39,375 nt of DNA from a virus: positions 1 to 39,375 of IMG/VR virus record IMGVR_UViG_3300029893_000029, one strand, 5' to 3'. Positions within the stretch are counted from its first letter, which is position 1; the number at the start of each line of letters is the position of its first letter. The notes below the pieces were generated by a model. It had not been told where the DNA came from. It made no database searches and saw only the letters and a list, made by a program, of their open reading frames with translations. This document shows positions 1 through 8,708 of this stretch, piece after piece. Position numbers and translations under genes: made by a program.

Positions 1-1
1 T

Positions 2-499
2 GGAGACGATATCAATATTGCAGGCGGGGGAATATATGCAAAAGCGAACGCGGGCAACGTGGGCATCGGCACCTCAACACCCTCCGTTGAGCTGGAAGTG
101 GTGGGGGACTCGCGGATATCGGGCTCGCTTTTGGTCGCAGGCAGCTCTGTGTACGGCAAGGGCGTGTACGGCGCAACCTACCTCAACACCACGACCACGA
201 ACAAGGACGTCGGGCAGGCGCTTCGGGACTACGACGTGACGCTTTACCGCTTCGAGTGCGACACCGCGGGAGGGGGCGACGTGACCGTGGGGGCGGACGA
301 GCGCGCGTCCTCGACCCCGACCACGCACGGCACCGACGTTTTCAGCGCCCCGATAACGTGCACGGGGACCGGCACGAGCACCGAATCATTCGCGAACGCT
401 GGCATCACCGCCTACAACAAGTTGATGTTTTACGCGACCTCGTCCCTTGGCAACTCCACCTCGACCGTGAACTGGAAGTTCTACTTCACCAATGACTAA
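2..499 (+). CDS. C-terminal part of tail fibre/adhesin (5' truncated by window edge)
   Basis: The frame is open from base 2 and ends in TAA at 497-499, so the gene begins outside the window. It carries a GNVGIGTSTP string followed by a VELEVVGDSRISG-like segment. This pattern is typical of beta-rich fibre and surface proteins in which a VGIGT.TP motif precedes a trimerising or capping region. The next gene starts inside its last codons (ATG at 492). The partial fibre gene at the right edge ends in similar GTSSP-containing sequence, so the two are probably halves of one gene. The fibre role is inferred; the receptor is unknown. Confidence 0.7.
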   Translation, partial: GDDINIAGGGIYAKANAGNVGIGTSTPSVELEVVGDSRISGSLLVAGSSVYGKGVYGATYLNTTTTNKDVGQALRDYDVTLYRFECDTAGGGDVTVGADERASSTPTTHGTDVFSAPITCTGTGTSTESFANAGITAYNKLMFYATSSLGNSTSTVNWKFYFTND

Positions 500-1373
500 G
501 AGTATTTACAGGTACGCGCTCGGGTTCCTCGCGGTAGTCCTCGCGTTCTCGCTCGCCCTTCCAAGGGTGTCATTTGCGAAAACGGCAACCATCACCGCTT
601 TAGGTGCAAAAGGCGGAGACGGAACGCAATTTACTAGTCCTCCAGGCCTTGGGGGAAATGGGGGCGTTGCGACGGGAACTCTTGAGGTCGCTCCAGGAGT
701 TTATTATATCGGGTTTACTGAGGGAGGAACTAAAGGGAATGTAAACAACGGTGACGGAGGAGACAGCCCATGGCTTTCTACTGAGGAAACTTTTTCTTCT
801 ACCACCGTAATAATTGTTGCAGGAGGAGGCGGTGGGGGTGGAGTATCGACCACGAACGGTGGTGGAGGACATGGGGGAATTGGTGGATTTCCTAGTGGTA
901 GCAATGGGAGCAATGCAAATTGTTGTGCTCCAAACTCCCGTGGGGGAACCGCAGGAACTCAGACGAACAATGGTACGGGGGGTGTTTTTGGAGGAGTAAA
1001 CGGCTCGGGTCCTGACGGCGGTGATGGTAGCACGGGTCAACAAGGTTCTGCTGGCGCTGGGAGTGGGTTTTTTGGTGGAGGAAGCGGGGGACGCGGAGGT
1101 TCAGTGGAACCTTCTGGTGGTGGTGGCGGCGGCTCTTCGTATTTCAAATCTTCCCTTACTTCAACATCCACTTCAAATGGGGCAAACTCAACAACCACGG
1201 CATCGCTAGTTATCGTATATACAACTGATGATTTTCCAAATGCCACTTCAACGGGGGGCAACGTAACGGTCATTGGAGCTACCACGACTATTTCTTGGAT
1301 TTCTTCTGGAACAATTACATTTGAAGAAGCAAGCACGGGCGGGGACGGGATGGCGGTCATCTGGTACCAATAA
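492..1373 (+). CDS. Secreted glycine-rich putative adhesin
   Basis: This 293-aa protein opens with a clear Sec signal peptide (basic MTKSIYR, hydrophobic core, cleavage near VSFA|K). It is followed by glycine-rich sequence with GGGGGGG, GGGGHGG and GGSGG blocks between beta-like segments such as VIIVAGGG. The layout resembles ALK-type glycine-rich domains and polyglycine-helix phage adhesins; that is resemblance, not proof. It overlaps the upstream fibre gene by 8 nt and sits in the receptor-binding region. A signal peptide on a virion protein is odd. It could instead be a secreted or host-surface-derived protein. Confidence 0.65.
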   Translation: MTKSIYRYALGFLAVVLAFSLALPRVSFAKTATITALGAKGGDGTQFTSPPGLGGNGGVATGTLEVAPGVYYIGFTEGGTKGNVNNGDGGDSPWLSTEETFSSTTVIIVAGGGGGGGVSTTNGGGGHGGIGGFPSGSNGSNANCCAPNSRGGTAGTQTNNGTGGVFGGVNGSGPDGGDGSTGQQGSAGAGSGFFGGGSGGRGGSVEPSGGGGGGSSYFKSSLTSTSTSNGANSTTTASLVIVYTTDDFPNATSTGGNVTVIGATTTISWISSGTITFEEASTGGDGMAVIWYQ

Positions 1374-1433
1374 CCATGGAAGAAATCCTCACCATAGCGC
1401 AGAAGCTCGAAGGTCTCTCGTGACATCAATCCA

Positions 1434-2435
1434 ATGAAATGGAAAATCACTACCATAGTCCTACTGATAGTAGTATTTTTTATGGCATACTATCCACCTA
1501 ACAACGATTTTGACCGCGCGGTGAATGAAGTTCTCGATAAAAGATTGTCCGAGAAGATTTTTGATGTGTTATGGAAAAGGTTATTTCATTACCAGACATT
1601 CTTTGAAAGTTTGGACGGGTTCGGAGGTTCCAACAGGACGCTTCTTAATGACGAGGTGACTTTGACCACGCTTCAAACTACCGGCTCGGAAGCGGATATT
1701 TTCAAATCTCCCGACCAGCAAGGGCTTATTACCTTTTCTCAACCTAGCAGGTTCAAGTCCTCGTTCCTTTTTGACAATGTTTATAACCAAACCACTTACA
1801 TAACCATTGGAGATATAGAGGGAGGAGGACAAGGGTATGGGTTCAAGATTGCGAATGGAGTGATTTATGGAGTGACGCACGATGGGAGTACCGAGAACGC
1901 GGTTACGTTACTAACCATTTCCGCCGCAGCACAGGTTACTCAACGATACACCATCGAAGCACGATATCTTCCAAGCCAGAAAGTCTTGTTCCTTTTAGAC
2001 GATGCCGCCAATTCGGTTCCCATTACGGAGTTCGGAGTAAGCGTTTCAAACCTTCCTTCTCCAGTAGCGGCGGTGAATGAAAATCTTTTCAGGGCAGTAG
2101 TAAAACTGACTACGGGGGCGCAGAACTTCGCTACGACAGACGTAAACACCAGCACCGAACAGATAACTCTAGGAACTGCCTATCCCACAGGAACTGCGAT
2201 ACAGTTCACTACCACGGGCGGGCTTCCTGCGGGGCTTTCTCTTGCGACAGTGTATTACTCAATCAAGGTTGACGCGACGCATATCAAGGTAGCCTCTTCG
2301 CTTGCGAACGCTCTCGCGGGAACAGCCATTGACCTTACTTCACAGGGAACAGGAACCCACACAGCAACCCCCGATGCGAACAACATGAAAATCTCATTCA
2401 TCGATTATCTTCAAATGAGGAACATTTTGAAGTAA
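1434..2435 (+). CDS. Virion-associated protein with N-terminal membrane anchor, function unknown
   Basis: A 333-aa protein. Residues 4-20 form a single hydrophobic helix after MKWK, followed by a charged stretch and then beta-rich sequence. Segments such as FLFDNVYNQTTYITIG and FKIANGVIYGVTHDG resemble concanavalin/laminin-G-like sandwich strands. The C-terminal third contains TTGGLPAGLSLATVYY, a pattern common in tail-spike and fibre beta-sandwich domains. Its TAA overlaps the ATG of the next gene (TAATGG). Probably a tail or fibre accessory protein; the anchor is unusual. Confidence 0.6.
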   Translation: MKWKITTIVLLIVVFFMAYYPPNNDFDRAVNEVLDKRLSEKIFDVLWKRLFHYQTFFESLDGFGGSNRTLLNDEVTLTTLQTTGSEADIFKSPDQQGLITFSQPSRFKSSFLFDNVYNQTTYITIGDIEGGGQGYGFKIANGVIYGVTHDGSTENAVTLLTISAAAQVTQRYTIEARYLPSQKVLFLLDDAANSVPITEFGVSVSNLPSPVAAVNENLFRAVVKLTTGAQNFATTDVNTSTEQITLGTAYPTGTAIQFTTTGGLPAGLSLATVYYSIKVDATHIKVASSLANALAGTAIDLTSQGTGTHTATPDANNMKISFIDYLQMRNILK

Positions 2436-4213
2436 TGGCGACCTATACGCTTCCCGACAAGAAAGGAAGGTTCACGCAGTTCAACAAGGGCGATGCTTTG
2501 GGCGATATTTTCGCTACCTTCAATATGGATTTCGATGCTTCGTTAGGGAAAGTACGCGTTGCACCAAGAGTAAGAATAAATACTGACGATGGGGATGACG
2601 CCGATTTAGGTGTTCCTTTGGCATTTGTGAGAAGTTCCGCGGACGCGACCGATAGGTACTGGGCCTTAACATCAACGGGAACCGCGGGGGAGTTATTTAA
2701 GACCGCAGGCACAAACCCATCGGCGGCGTTTACGCGGGATGCAATTTCCAACAGCCCCACGACGAATGTGAGGAAAATAACTTCGGACATGGTGGATTTT
2801 AACGGAGAACTTATTGTGACGCTTTCCACTGACATCTCAAACCTTGCCTCTGGAACGTGGACTGCTTCGTGGTGGCAGGGAACATTGGGTCAATCGGCGC
2901 TTTCAAATACTGGGACTCCCCATCCGCTCAATGTTACCAAAAAGACTGGACTGCTTTGTATCGGCGATGGAAGGAACATGCATACCGTTGATGTTAATGA
3001 CAAAGTCCAAACCAATCGCGTCATTCTTCCTCCCGGATTTGAGATAACGTGGATCCGCTCAAATTACGACGGGACGTGGATTGGAGGAAGAAACACTATA
3101 GGAGGTGAAGCGCAAGCATTTTTTTGGGACGAATCTGCGGAAAACTACAATTACGCATACGGATTGAAATCCGACCACACCTTTGCGGGGGTTATCAAAG
3201 ACGGCATTGCCTATACAGTAAATGGAGAGGGACAACTGCTCGGATTTAATGGTTCGGGGTTTGAAGAAGTCGCGGTATTTCCAAACTTCCTCATCCCTAA
3301 CAAAAGGATAAACGACGGAAATACTATTAGGAGAAACATACACAGGAACGGGATGGCAATCATTGAAAACAAGATACACGTTCTTGTGTCCTCGTTGATA
3401 AACAACGCCTTCTCAAATTCAATGATAAATTTTCCTTCGGGCGTCTGGGTATTTGATGAGGAGAGTGGTTTGAGGCACAAATACGCCTTATCGTTGTATG
3501 ACGGCACTGAGATAGATTATGGGTCGTTTATTCTCGAAGAAGTGGGAGCGCTTATCCCCACTACCGCAAGTCAGGGATTGTTTCTTGCGGGCGCACTCAT
3601 TAGAGACGATTCTTCAACTACGAGTGAGGCGATTTTCCACCGCGATCTTACCGATACGTTGGCAAAGCGTGGACACTTGAGAACCAATCCGTTTCCTTCC
3701 TCGGCGGTTGAGGACGTATTCCAAAACATTTTGCTTTCGTTCAAAAGATTAAGAAGTTCAAGCGATAGGATTGTGGTAAGTTACCGCTCAGTCAAGAATC
3801 CCAATTTTCCCATTTTTGGAAATGCTACGTGGAGTGATACCGATACGTTCACCTCTACCACCGATCTTTCTAATGTTTCTGCTGGGGATCAGGTTATGAT
3901 TTTGCGTGGTCGCGGTTCGGGAACGATTGCCCACGTTTCAAGCATTAGCGAAGCAGGAGGGACTTATACGGTCAATTTGGACGAAACCATACCAAATGTC
4001 TCAGGGACCGCCGAGGTTGTATTTCTAGACTTCAAAAAGTGCGCTACTGTCTCAACGCAGGGCATAGACCGACAAGGATTCGATTTAGATGTTCCCGGGG
4101 CATGGATACAATTTTGCGTTGAGTTGAGAAGCGCGTCTGGCTCTGATGGCGCGGGTGATAGCCCCGAACTTGAAAAAATAGTTGTCACCTCACAACCTGA
4201 ATCGGTGATATGA
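2435..4213 (+). CDS. Large beta-rich tail/fibre protein, propeller-like
   Basis: A 592-aa protein without a signal peptide. Residues about 60-420 show recurrent short beta motifs ending in W or F with Gly/Asp turns (GLLCIGDGRNMHTVD, TWIGGRNTIGG, AYTVNGEGQLLGFNG, GVWVFDEESG). These look like blades of a beta-propeller, as in some phage tail proteins. The C-terminus is a further beta domain. It is translationally coupled to both neighbours: its start overlaps the upstream stop and its stop TGA overlaps the lysin ATG (ATGA). I do not recognise a specific family. Confidence 0.6.
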   Translation: MATYTLPDKKGRFTQFNKGDALGDIFATFNMDFDASLGKVRVAPRVRINTDDGDDADLGVPLAFVRSSADATDRYWALTSTGTAGELFKTAGTNPSAAFTRDAISNSPTTNVRKITSDMVDFNGELIVTLSTDISNLASGTWTASWWQGTLGQSALSNTGTPHPLNVTKKTGLLCIGDGRNMHTVDVNDKVQTNRVILPPGFEITWIRSNYDGTWIGGRNTIGGEAQAFFWDESAENYNYAYGLKSDHTFAGVIKDGIAYTVNGEGQLLGFNGSGFEEVAVFPNFLIPNKRINDGNTIRRNIHRNGMAIIENKIHVLVSSLINNAFSNSMINFPSGVWVFDEESGLRHKYALSLYDGTEIDYGSFILEEVGALIPTTASQGLFLAGALIRDDSSTTSEAIFHRDLTDTLAKRGHLRTNPFPSSAVEDVFQNILLSFKRLRSSSDRIVVSYRSVKNPNFPIFGNATWSDTDTFTSTTDLSNVSAGDQVMILRGRGSGTIAHVSSISEAGGTYTVNLDETIPNVSGTAEVVFLDFKKCATVSTQGIDRQGFDLDVPGAWIQFCVELRSASGSDGAGDSPELEKIVVTSQPESVI

Positions 4214-5601
4214 GCAAAATAATCACCCAACATATCAATAACGGCTTCGTGGAGCCGAAGCTCACCCCCGAAGATTACATCGCAGGAGCGGAGCGAAGCA
4301 TTGCGAATAAAGCCATTGAACTGGGTTTCGCGGAGGAAGTGGTGATGCCTGACGGGGACTGGAGTAAGGCGGCAGTAGCGGACGAGCGACAATCGGTAGG
4401 GTTCGACACGTTCGGATGTACCGTTTTTAATTCACTTACCCAACTAGAGACCTATTTCAAGGGAAAGTTCGGTGTAGACGCAAATTTCTCGGATCGCTTC
4501 ACCTACAACGACACAGGCATCTCCCCACCCGGCGCCGACCCTAATCGCGCTTACGAGAGTGAGCGGAACACTGGGGTCATTCCTGAAGGGGACTTTCCGT
4601 GGAACGTGTCTACTCTTGTTGAGTATTCGCAACCACGCCCTCCTTCATCAGAACATCTTACAAAGGCAAAGGAATGGAGGGACAGATACGTTCTCAAGCA
4701 CGAGTACCTTCCCAAAGGTTTGAATGGAAAAGTTGAGATAGAACAGATCTATGAGCAACTTAAATACTCGCCCGTAGCGATAGCGGTGCAGGCGTGGAGT
4801 TTTGACGCAGAAAAACAAAAGTACGTGCGGACGGGCGCGGACACGCACTGGACACTCTGTATCGGCCGCTACCCAGACGGAGACCTGATGTTGCGGGACT
4901 CATACGAGCCATTCATCAAGCGCCTCGACAAGAACTTTGGTATCTTTTGGGCGAAAAAGATTTGGATAAGCAAGAGAATAAGTAACGAGGAAGCCATCGG
5001 TATTTTAGAGCGTATCAAGCAAGCGTTACTCAACATCCTTGCCCTGCTCTCCCGTATGGGACGCACGCTCGGCTCGGTCTCTTACGACACCTTGAACGGT
5101 TTACTGGAACGATTGAAAAAACTCTTGAATGAACTCTTGAAGAAGGAATTACCCAAGCCCATAGACAGCGTGCCGATTGAGGTGAAACCAGAAAAGATTG
5201 ACTGGCGTAAGTGGTATGTTGGGAGGGGTTGGAAAGAGTATGCAGAGGAAGGAAAGAAGGAAGCATTTAGGATGGCGAAAAGGAAGTGTGAGGAGGCGGG
5301 ATTTGATGAGAAACGAACAACGGAGTTTCTGGCCACAATAATGGCTGAAAGTGGGTGGAACGTTTTTTGTATCAACGAGAATAAAATAAATGGAAAAGTT
5401 GTTTCAACTGACTTTTCTTTGACGCAACTAAATGACTATTGGTATCTTCGTCCGCGCAATCTCACGGGTGAACAAGTTATGAATAACCCAGAATTAGCGG
5501 TTGATATTATGATTGACGGGTGGAAGCGCGGAAGAGAAGATGATTGGATTGCTCACAGAAATGGGGGATATAGAAATTTTCTCAAAAATGTGTTAGGATA
5601 A
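4210..5601 (+). CDS. Probable two-domain lysin: cysteine-peptidase-like plus lysozyme-like
   Basis: A 463-aa protein. The N-terminal part has an order of residues expected of a papain/C39-like cysteine peptidase: Cys in DTFGCTVFN (residue 70), His in ADTHWTLCIG (213) and Asp in LMLRDSYEPF (230). A helical, Leu-rich linker covers about 260-312. The C-terminal part has ATIMAESGWN (Glu 380), matching the catalytic Glu context of lytic transglycosylase/lysozyme folds, followed by SLTQLNDYW. It precedes a holin-like gene, which supports cell-wall degradation. The enzyme could act at entry as a virion-bound lysin or at exit. The two-domain reading comes from motif order only. Confidence 0.65.
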   Translation: MSKIITQHINNGFVEPKLTPEDYIAGAERSIANKAIELGFAEEVVMPDGDWSKAAVADERQSVGFDTFGCTVFNSLTQLETYFKGKFGVDANFSDRFTYNDTGISPPGADPNRAYESERNTGVIPEGDFPWNVSTLVEYSQPRPPSSEHLTKAKEWRDRYVLKHEYLPKGLNGKVEIEQIYEQLKYSPVAIAVQAWSFDAEKQKYVRTGADTHWTLCIGRYPDGDLMLRDSYEPFIKRLDKNFGIFWAKKIWISKRISNEEAIGILERIKQALLNILALLSRMGRTLGSVSYDTLNGLLERLKKLLNELLKKELPKPIDSVPIEVKPEKIDWRKWYVGRGWKEYAEEGKKEAFRMAKRKCEEAGFDEKRTTEFLATIMAESGWNVFCINENKINGKVVSTDFSLTQLNDYWYLRPRNLTGEQVMNNPELAVDIMIDGWKRGREDDWIAHRNGGYRNFLKNVLG

Positions 5602-5605
5602 TTTT

Positions 5606-6328
5606 ATGGTGGTTTTTACGGAGGAGAGAAAAAGAAAAATATCAGAGGGGCTGAAACGTGCCCATGCGAGGAAAAAAGATTGGGTTGGGGGATTTTACAA
5701 GGGGCATCCGCATTTTCCTGTAAAAGAGAAGAACAAAAAAGCTTGGTTGGAGAAAATTAGAAAGATAAATATTGGAAGAAAGCACACAAAAGAAACGATT
5801 GAAAAGTATAAGTTAGCAAAACTTGGGAAGAAATATCCTCATTTATGGAGGGGAAAATTTATAAAGTGTTCAGTTTGCGGAAAAGAAAAATATAAATATC
5901 CAAGAGATTTCAAAAGGAATCGCGGAAAAAACGCCGGAACATTTTGTAGTAAAAAATGCGCTTATAGTGTTAGAAAAGGTATTTCATTTTCGCCATCAAC
6001 CCAATTCAAGCGTGGGCGAAGGCCAGAGGAATCTTGGAATTGGAAAGGAGGAGTAACGCCCATACACAACAAAATCCGCGCTTCATTTGAATATAAACTT
6101 TGGCAAGACAGTGTTCTCAATAGAGATGGAAATAAGTGTAAGAAATGTGGGGAAAATAGAACATATAAATTGGTCGCACACCACATTTTGAATTTTTCTT
6201 CTTATGTTGAACTTCGTTTTGCGATAGACAATGGGATTACTTTTTGTAAGGAGTGCCACAATTTATTTCACCGGATATATAAAAAGAGAAACAATACACG
6301 AGAGCAAGTAATAGAATTTCTAAGATAA
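5606..6328 (+). CDS. HNH homing-type endonuclease with NUMOD-like N-terminus
   Basis: A 240-aa basic protein. It begins with helical repeats ending in GRKHTKETIEKYKLAKLGKK, the NUMOD3-type DNA-binding pattern. A CSVCGK...FCSKKC zinc site follows (about 88-119). The C-terminal HNH domain reads CKKCG, AHHILNFSS, CKECHNLFH (about 177-222). The gene is clearly more AT-rich than its neighbours and sits between lysis genes, as expected of a free-standing mobile endonuclease. It starts 4 nt after the lysin stop and ends 3 nt before another HNH gene. Confidence 0.85.
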   Translation: MVVFTEERKRKISEGLKRAHARKKDWVGGFYKGHPHFPVKEKNKKAWLEKIRKINIGRKHTKETIEKYKLAKLGKKYPHLWRGKFIKCSVCGKEKYKYPRDFKRNRGKNAGTFCSKKCAYSVRKGISFSPSTQFKRGRRPEESWNWKGGVTPIHNKIRASFEYKLWQDSVLNRDGNKCKKCGENRTYKLVAHHILNFSSYVELRFAIDNGITFCKECHNLFHRIYKKRNNTREQVIEFLR

Positions 6329-6331
6329 CCT

Positions 6332-6655
6332 ATGTTCACTTGGCTAACAAATCTCTTTGACCGTGCCACCATCCGCTTGGGAGCGGCGCGTTCTCCCCAG
6401 TGGAGAGAAGTAAGAAATAAGTTTATCAAGGAACATCCCCTTTGCGCGGTGTGTGGAACGAAAAAGAAACTTGAAGCGCACCACGTGCGTCCTTACCATG
6501 AGTTTCCCGCATTGGAACTTGACGAGAGTAATCTTATTGTGTTGTGCCGAGAACACCACTTTCTATTCGGGCACTTTCTTTCTTGGTTCAGCCACAATCC
6601 CGACGTTGTCAGCGACTCAAAAATATGGTATGATAAGATAAAAGGTCGTTCCTAA
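6332..6655 (+). CDS. Small HNH endonuclease
   Basis: A 107-aa protein with a compact HNH core: CAVCG, then EAHHVRPYHEFP, then NLIVLCREHHFLFGH (residues about 38-80), matching the Cys/His zinc knuckle and catalytic His-His of small phage HNH nucleases. N-terminal W and R residues resemble HNH proteins encoded near terminases and lysis genes, which can assist packaging. Here it sits between another HNH gene and a holin-like gene. Its exact role (homing or packaging cofactor) cannot be decided from sequence. Confidence 0.8.
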   Translation: MFTWLTNLFDRATIRLGAARSPQWREVRNKFIKEHPLCAVCGTKKKLEAHHVRPYHEFPALELDESNLIVLCREHHFLFGHFLSWFSHNPDVVSDSKIWYDKIKGRS

Positions 6656-6665
6656 CCATTTATTT

Positions 6666-6887
6666 ATGAGCAACATTTTCAAATTGAATTGGAATGATGT
6701 AGGCGGTGCGGTTTTGTCCTCTGTTTTGGTGGCGGTGCTTGCGTATGTAGGAAACCTTACCTCCCTTACCGCAATCGAACCCGCCCAGTTACTCAATATC
6801 GTGGTACTGACGGCGGTGGCTTCTCTTGCAAAGGCACTAGGTACGGACGGTTCTGGCAAGTTTGGCGGCGTGTGGAAGGTGAAATAA
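6666..6887 (+). CDS. Holin-like small membrane protein
   Basis: A 73-aa protein with two predicted hydrophobic segments (about 13-30 and 42-60), a short amphipathic start (FKLNWNDVGG) and a Lys-rich tail. Length, topology and the position downstream of the lysin suggest a class II-like holin that releases lysin through the inner membrane. Sequence alone cannot exclude another small membrane protein. A weak extended -10 (TGGTATGAT) lies inside the upstream gene at about 6626-6634. Confidence 0.6.
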   Translation: MSNIFKLNWNDVGGAVLSSVLVAVLAYVGNLTSLTAIEPAQLLNIVVLTAVASLAKALGTDGSGKFGGVWKVK

Positions 6888-6898
6888 TTTGCAAAGTA

Positions 6899-6907
6899 TG
6901 GTATAAT
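6899..6907 (+). promoter_or_regulatory. Extended -10 promoter for the 6.9-kb structured RNA
   Basis: TGGTATAAT occupies 6899-6907 directly after the holin-like gene. A weak -35-like GTGAAA lies 17 nt upstream. It matches the TGNTATAAT consensus seen at many other intergenic sites in this window. Predicted transcription start is about 6914. Confidence 0.7.
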
Positions 6908-6913
6908 GTCTGT

Positions 6914-7118
6914 GGTAGGCAAAGCGATCAAATCATTTACTTGCGCGAACCTACCTCGACCAAAGTTCCCCGTCCCGCGACTTCGGTCCGAAAGCTCGGT
7001 AGATGCGGATAAGCCAACGACTACCCTGACGGGCAACGAGGAACCTCACGCCAATGAGTTCCCGAATAAAACCGAATAGCAGTATGTAAGGCGACATCGT
7101 CAAGGTGTCGTTTTGTGC
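6914..7118 (+). ncRNA. Putative structured small RNA of about 205 nt
   Basis: No convincing ORF lies here. Several paired segments are visible: GGTAGG 6914-6919 with CCTACC 6950-6955; GTTCC/CCGTC 6965-6974 with GACGG 7028-7032 and GGAAC 7040-7044; GAC-UUCG-GUC at 6979-6988; GGTAG 6998-7002 with CTACC 7021-7025. A terminator closes the unit. It is either a stand-alone RNA or the leader of the 7.2-kb operon. I do not recognise the family. Confidence 0.5.
7092..7114 (+). terminator. Intrinsic terminator
   Basis: A 7-bp stem CGACATC/GGTGTCG (7092-7098 with 7104-7110, one G-T pair) with a five-base loop is followed by TTTTGTGCTTTT. It separates the 6.9-kb RNA from the downstream operon, or acts as an attenuator for it. 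Confidence 0.65.
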
Positions 7119-7203
7119 TTTTCGGAGGGGATACGTCTAACTTACGCGTTCCCCCTGAAGGGCATAAGCTCTTCGTTCATTCACAATTCATAGGAGGTAT
7201 GCG

Positions 7204-8562
7204 ATGAAAACGTACATTATCGGCGCAGTTCAGGCGTGTGCTTCGCCTCATTCCTTCTTTTGGAAGGGGTTACAGCACTACGCGAAACTTCGGAAGGCAA
7301 AGATAATTTTGCTTCCGATGATTGGCAAGGACGCAAAGGAGGACTGGGACGCGGTTCATCCAATGTTCAAGAAGTATCTTGAATACGGCAAGCGGACACT
7401 GAACTCAAACATCAAGATTGAGCAGTTCAACATTCGCCCGTATCAGATTGACCCGTGTACCGGACTCCAACGGTTCGCGCAACAGACAACTTCAGTTATC
7501 TTTGCGAGTCCGAAGCAACGTCTCGTACCCGTGGCTCACTCACACCAGAAGTATCCGAAGTTCCTCATCACGACCGGGTGTATCACCCGCCCGAACTACG
7601 CCACGAAGGATGATGTGTCGGCAGAGAGAAGGCGACTTGGCGATATTGCAAGACGCGATCACATCTTTGGCTTTGTGGTGGTGGAGGTCGTGGATAATAA
7701 GATGTTCCACTTCCGCCACGTCCGCGCCAACAAGCGTGGAGAGTTCGTTGACCTCGGCGTGTTCTATTCTGGGAGCACGACTCGGAAAGCGACACTCGAA
7801 GCAATGGTGATGGGTGACTATCATTTTGGACAGTCCGATCCGCAAGTTATCGCGACTTCGTTTGAGATGATTCGCGCGTTGCGCCCGAAGCGACTGGTCT
7901 GTCACGACTTCTTCGACGGGCATTCCGTGAGCCATCACGTTGACCGCAAACCAGTCCGCGAGAAGCTGATACAGATCTACGACAAGAAACTCCACCTCTT
8001 GGACAAGGAACTTCGTGATGGGCGCGAGGAGCTGGGGAAATTGAACGTGGTGATGAAGGGAAGACCGATACTCTTGGTCTTCTCAAACCACCACACGTTC
8101 CTTGCCCGCTACTTGGAGGAGGGAAGATTTGCGAAGGATATGCCGAACTTCCGCACGGCGGCAGACCTCTTGGCGTTTATGGCCGCGAGGGACTACAACG
8201 ACCCCGTGAAGGCGGGGTACGAGAAGTACGGCAAACTCCCTCGCAACATCCGTTTCCTTCGGGAAGACGAGGATTACAAGGTCCGAGGTTATCAACTTGC
8301 TCAACATGGGGACCATAACTGGTCTCGTATGGGGTACAGCTCGATGACCGAGAACGAAATCAACTACGGGAAAAGTATCACGGGGCACAATCACAAAGCG
8401 CAAGTGCTTCGCAATACCTACTCCGTAGGCGTGTGTCTGCCGAGAAATCCTTTCTACATGAGAGGATACCCTTCGGCGTGGACTCACACGCACGCGCTAC
8501 TCTGGAACACGGGAACCGTTCAACTGGTAACAATCGTGGACGGGAAATGGAGGGCGCGATGA
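7204..8562 (+). CDS. Calcineurin-like metallophosphoesterase
   Basis: A 452-aa protein. Metal-binding motifs appear in the family order: GDYHFG (about 201), HDFFDGHSVSHH, SNHHTFLARY (in the position of GNHE/D), QHGDHNW and GHNHKA near the C-terminus. These fit the D-x-H / G-D / N-H / H / G-x-H signature of two-metal phosphoesterases and Mre11-like nucleases. The preceding ~200 residues are a separate phage-specific domain. A role in nucleic-acid degradation, like the large early metallophosphoesterase-type proteins of other phages, is an inference. The start has a strong Shine-Dalgarno (AGGAGG) and follows a structured leader. Confidence 0.7.
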   Translation: MKTYIIGAVQACASPHSFFWKGLQHYAKLRKAKIILLPMIGKDAKEDWDAVHPMFKKYLEYGKRTLNSNIKIEQFNIRPYQIDPCTGLQRFAQQTTSVIFASPKQRLVPVAHSHQKYPKFLITTGCITRPNYATKDDVSAERRRLGDIARRDHIFGFVVVEVVDNKMFHFRHVRANKRGEFVDLGVFYSGSTTRKATLEAMVMGDYHFGQSDPQVIATSFEMIRALRPKRLVCHDFFDGHSVSHHVDRKPVREKLIQIYDKKLHLLDKELRDGREELGKLNVVMKGRPILLVFSNHHTFLARYLEEGRFAKDMPNFRTAADLLAFMAARDYNDPVKAGYEKYGKLPRNIRFLREDEDYKVRGYQLAQHGDHNWSRMGYSSMTENEINYGKSITGHNHKAQVLRNTYSVGVCLPRNPFYMRGYPSAWTHTHALLWNTGTVQLVTIVDGKWRAR

Positions 8563-8708
8563 AACACGTCCGATGTCACAAACACCCCGAATATAGGGGA
8601 TTCAGCAAACCCGCCACCCGTTGCAAGAAGTGCTGGAGAATCTTCCGCTTGATAGGGAAGAAACTGAAACTCCTTGAATCGGTGGCTTGTTACGGAGGTG
8701 GCCAATGA
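8559..8708 (+). CDS. Small zinc-binding protein
   Basis: A 49-aa protein read from ATG 8559, which overlaps the upstream stop (ATGA). It has CHKHPEYRGFSKP followed by CKKCWRIF, the Cys-His/CxxC layout of short phage zinc-finger proteins. A longer upstream start would lie inside the previous gene and looks non-native. Function unknown. Confidence 0.7.
   Translation: MKHVRCHKHPEYRGFSKPATRCKKCWRIFRLIGKKLKLLESVACYGGGQ

Noticed and set aside
1376-1423. 15-codon ORF (MEEILTIAQKLEGLS) between two virion genes
   Set aside because: Too short, no coupling and no promoter; likely chance or a remnant that cannot be supported.
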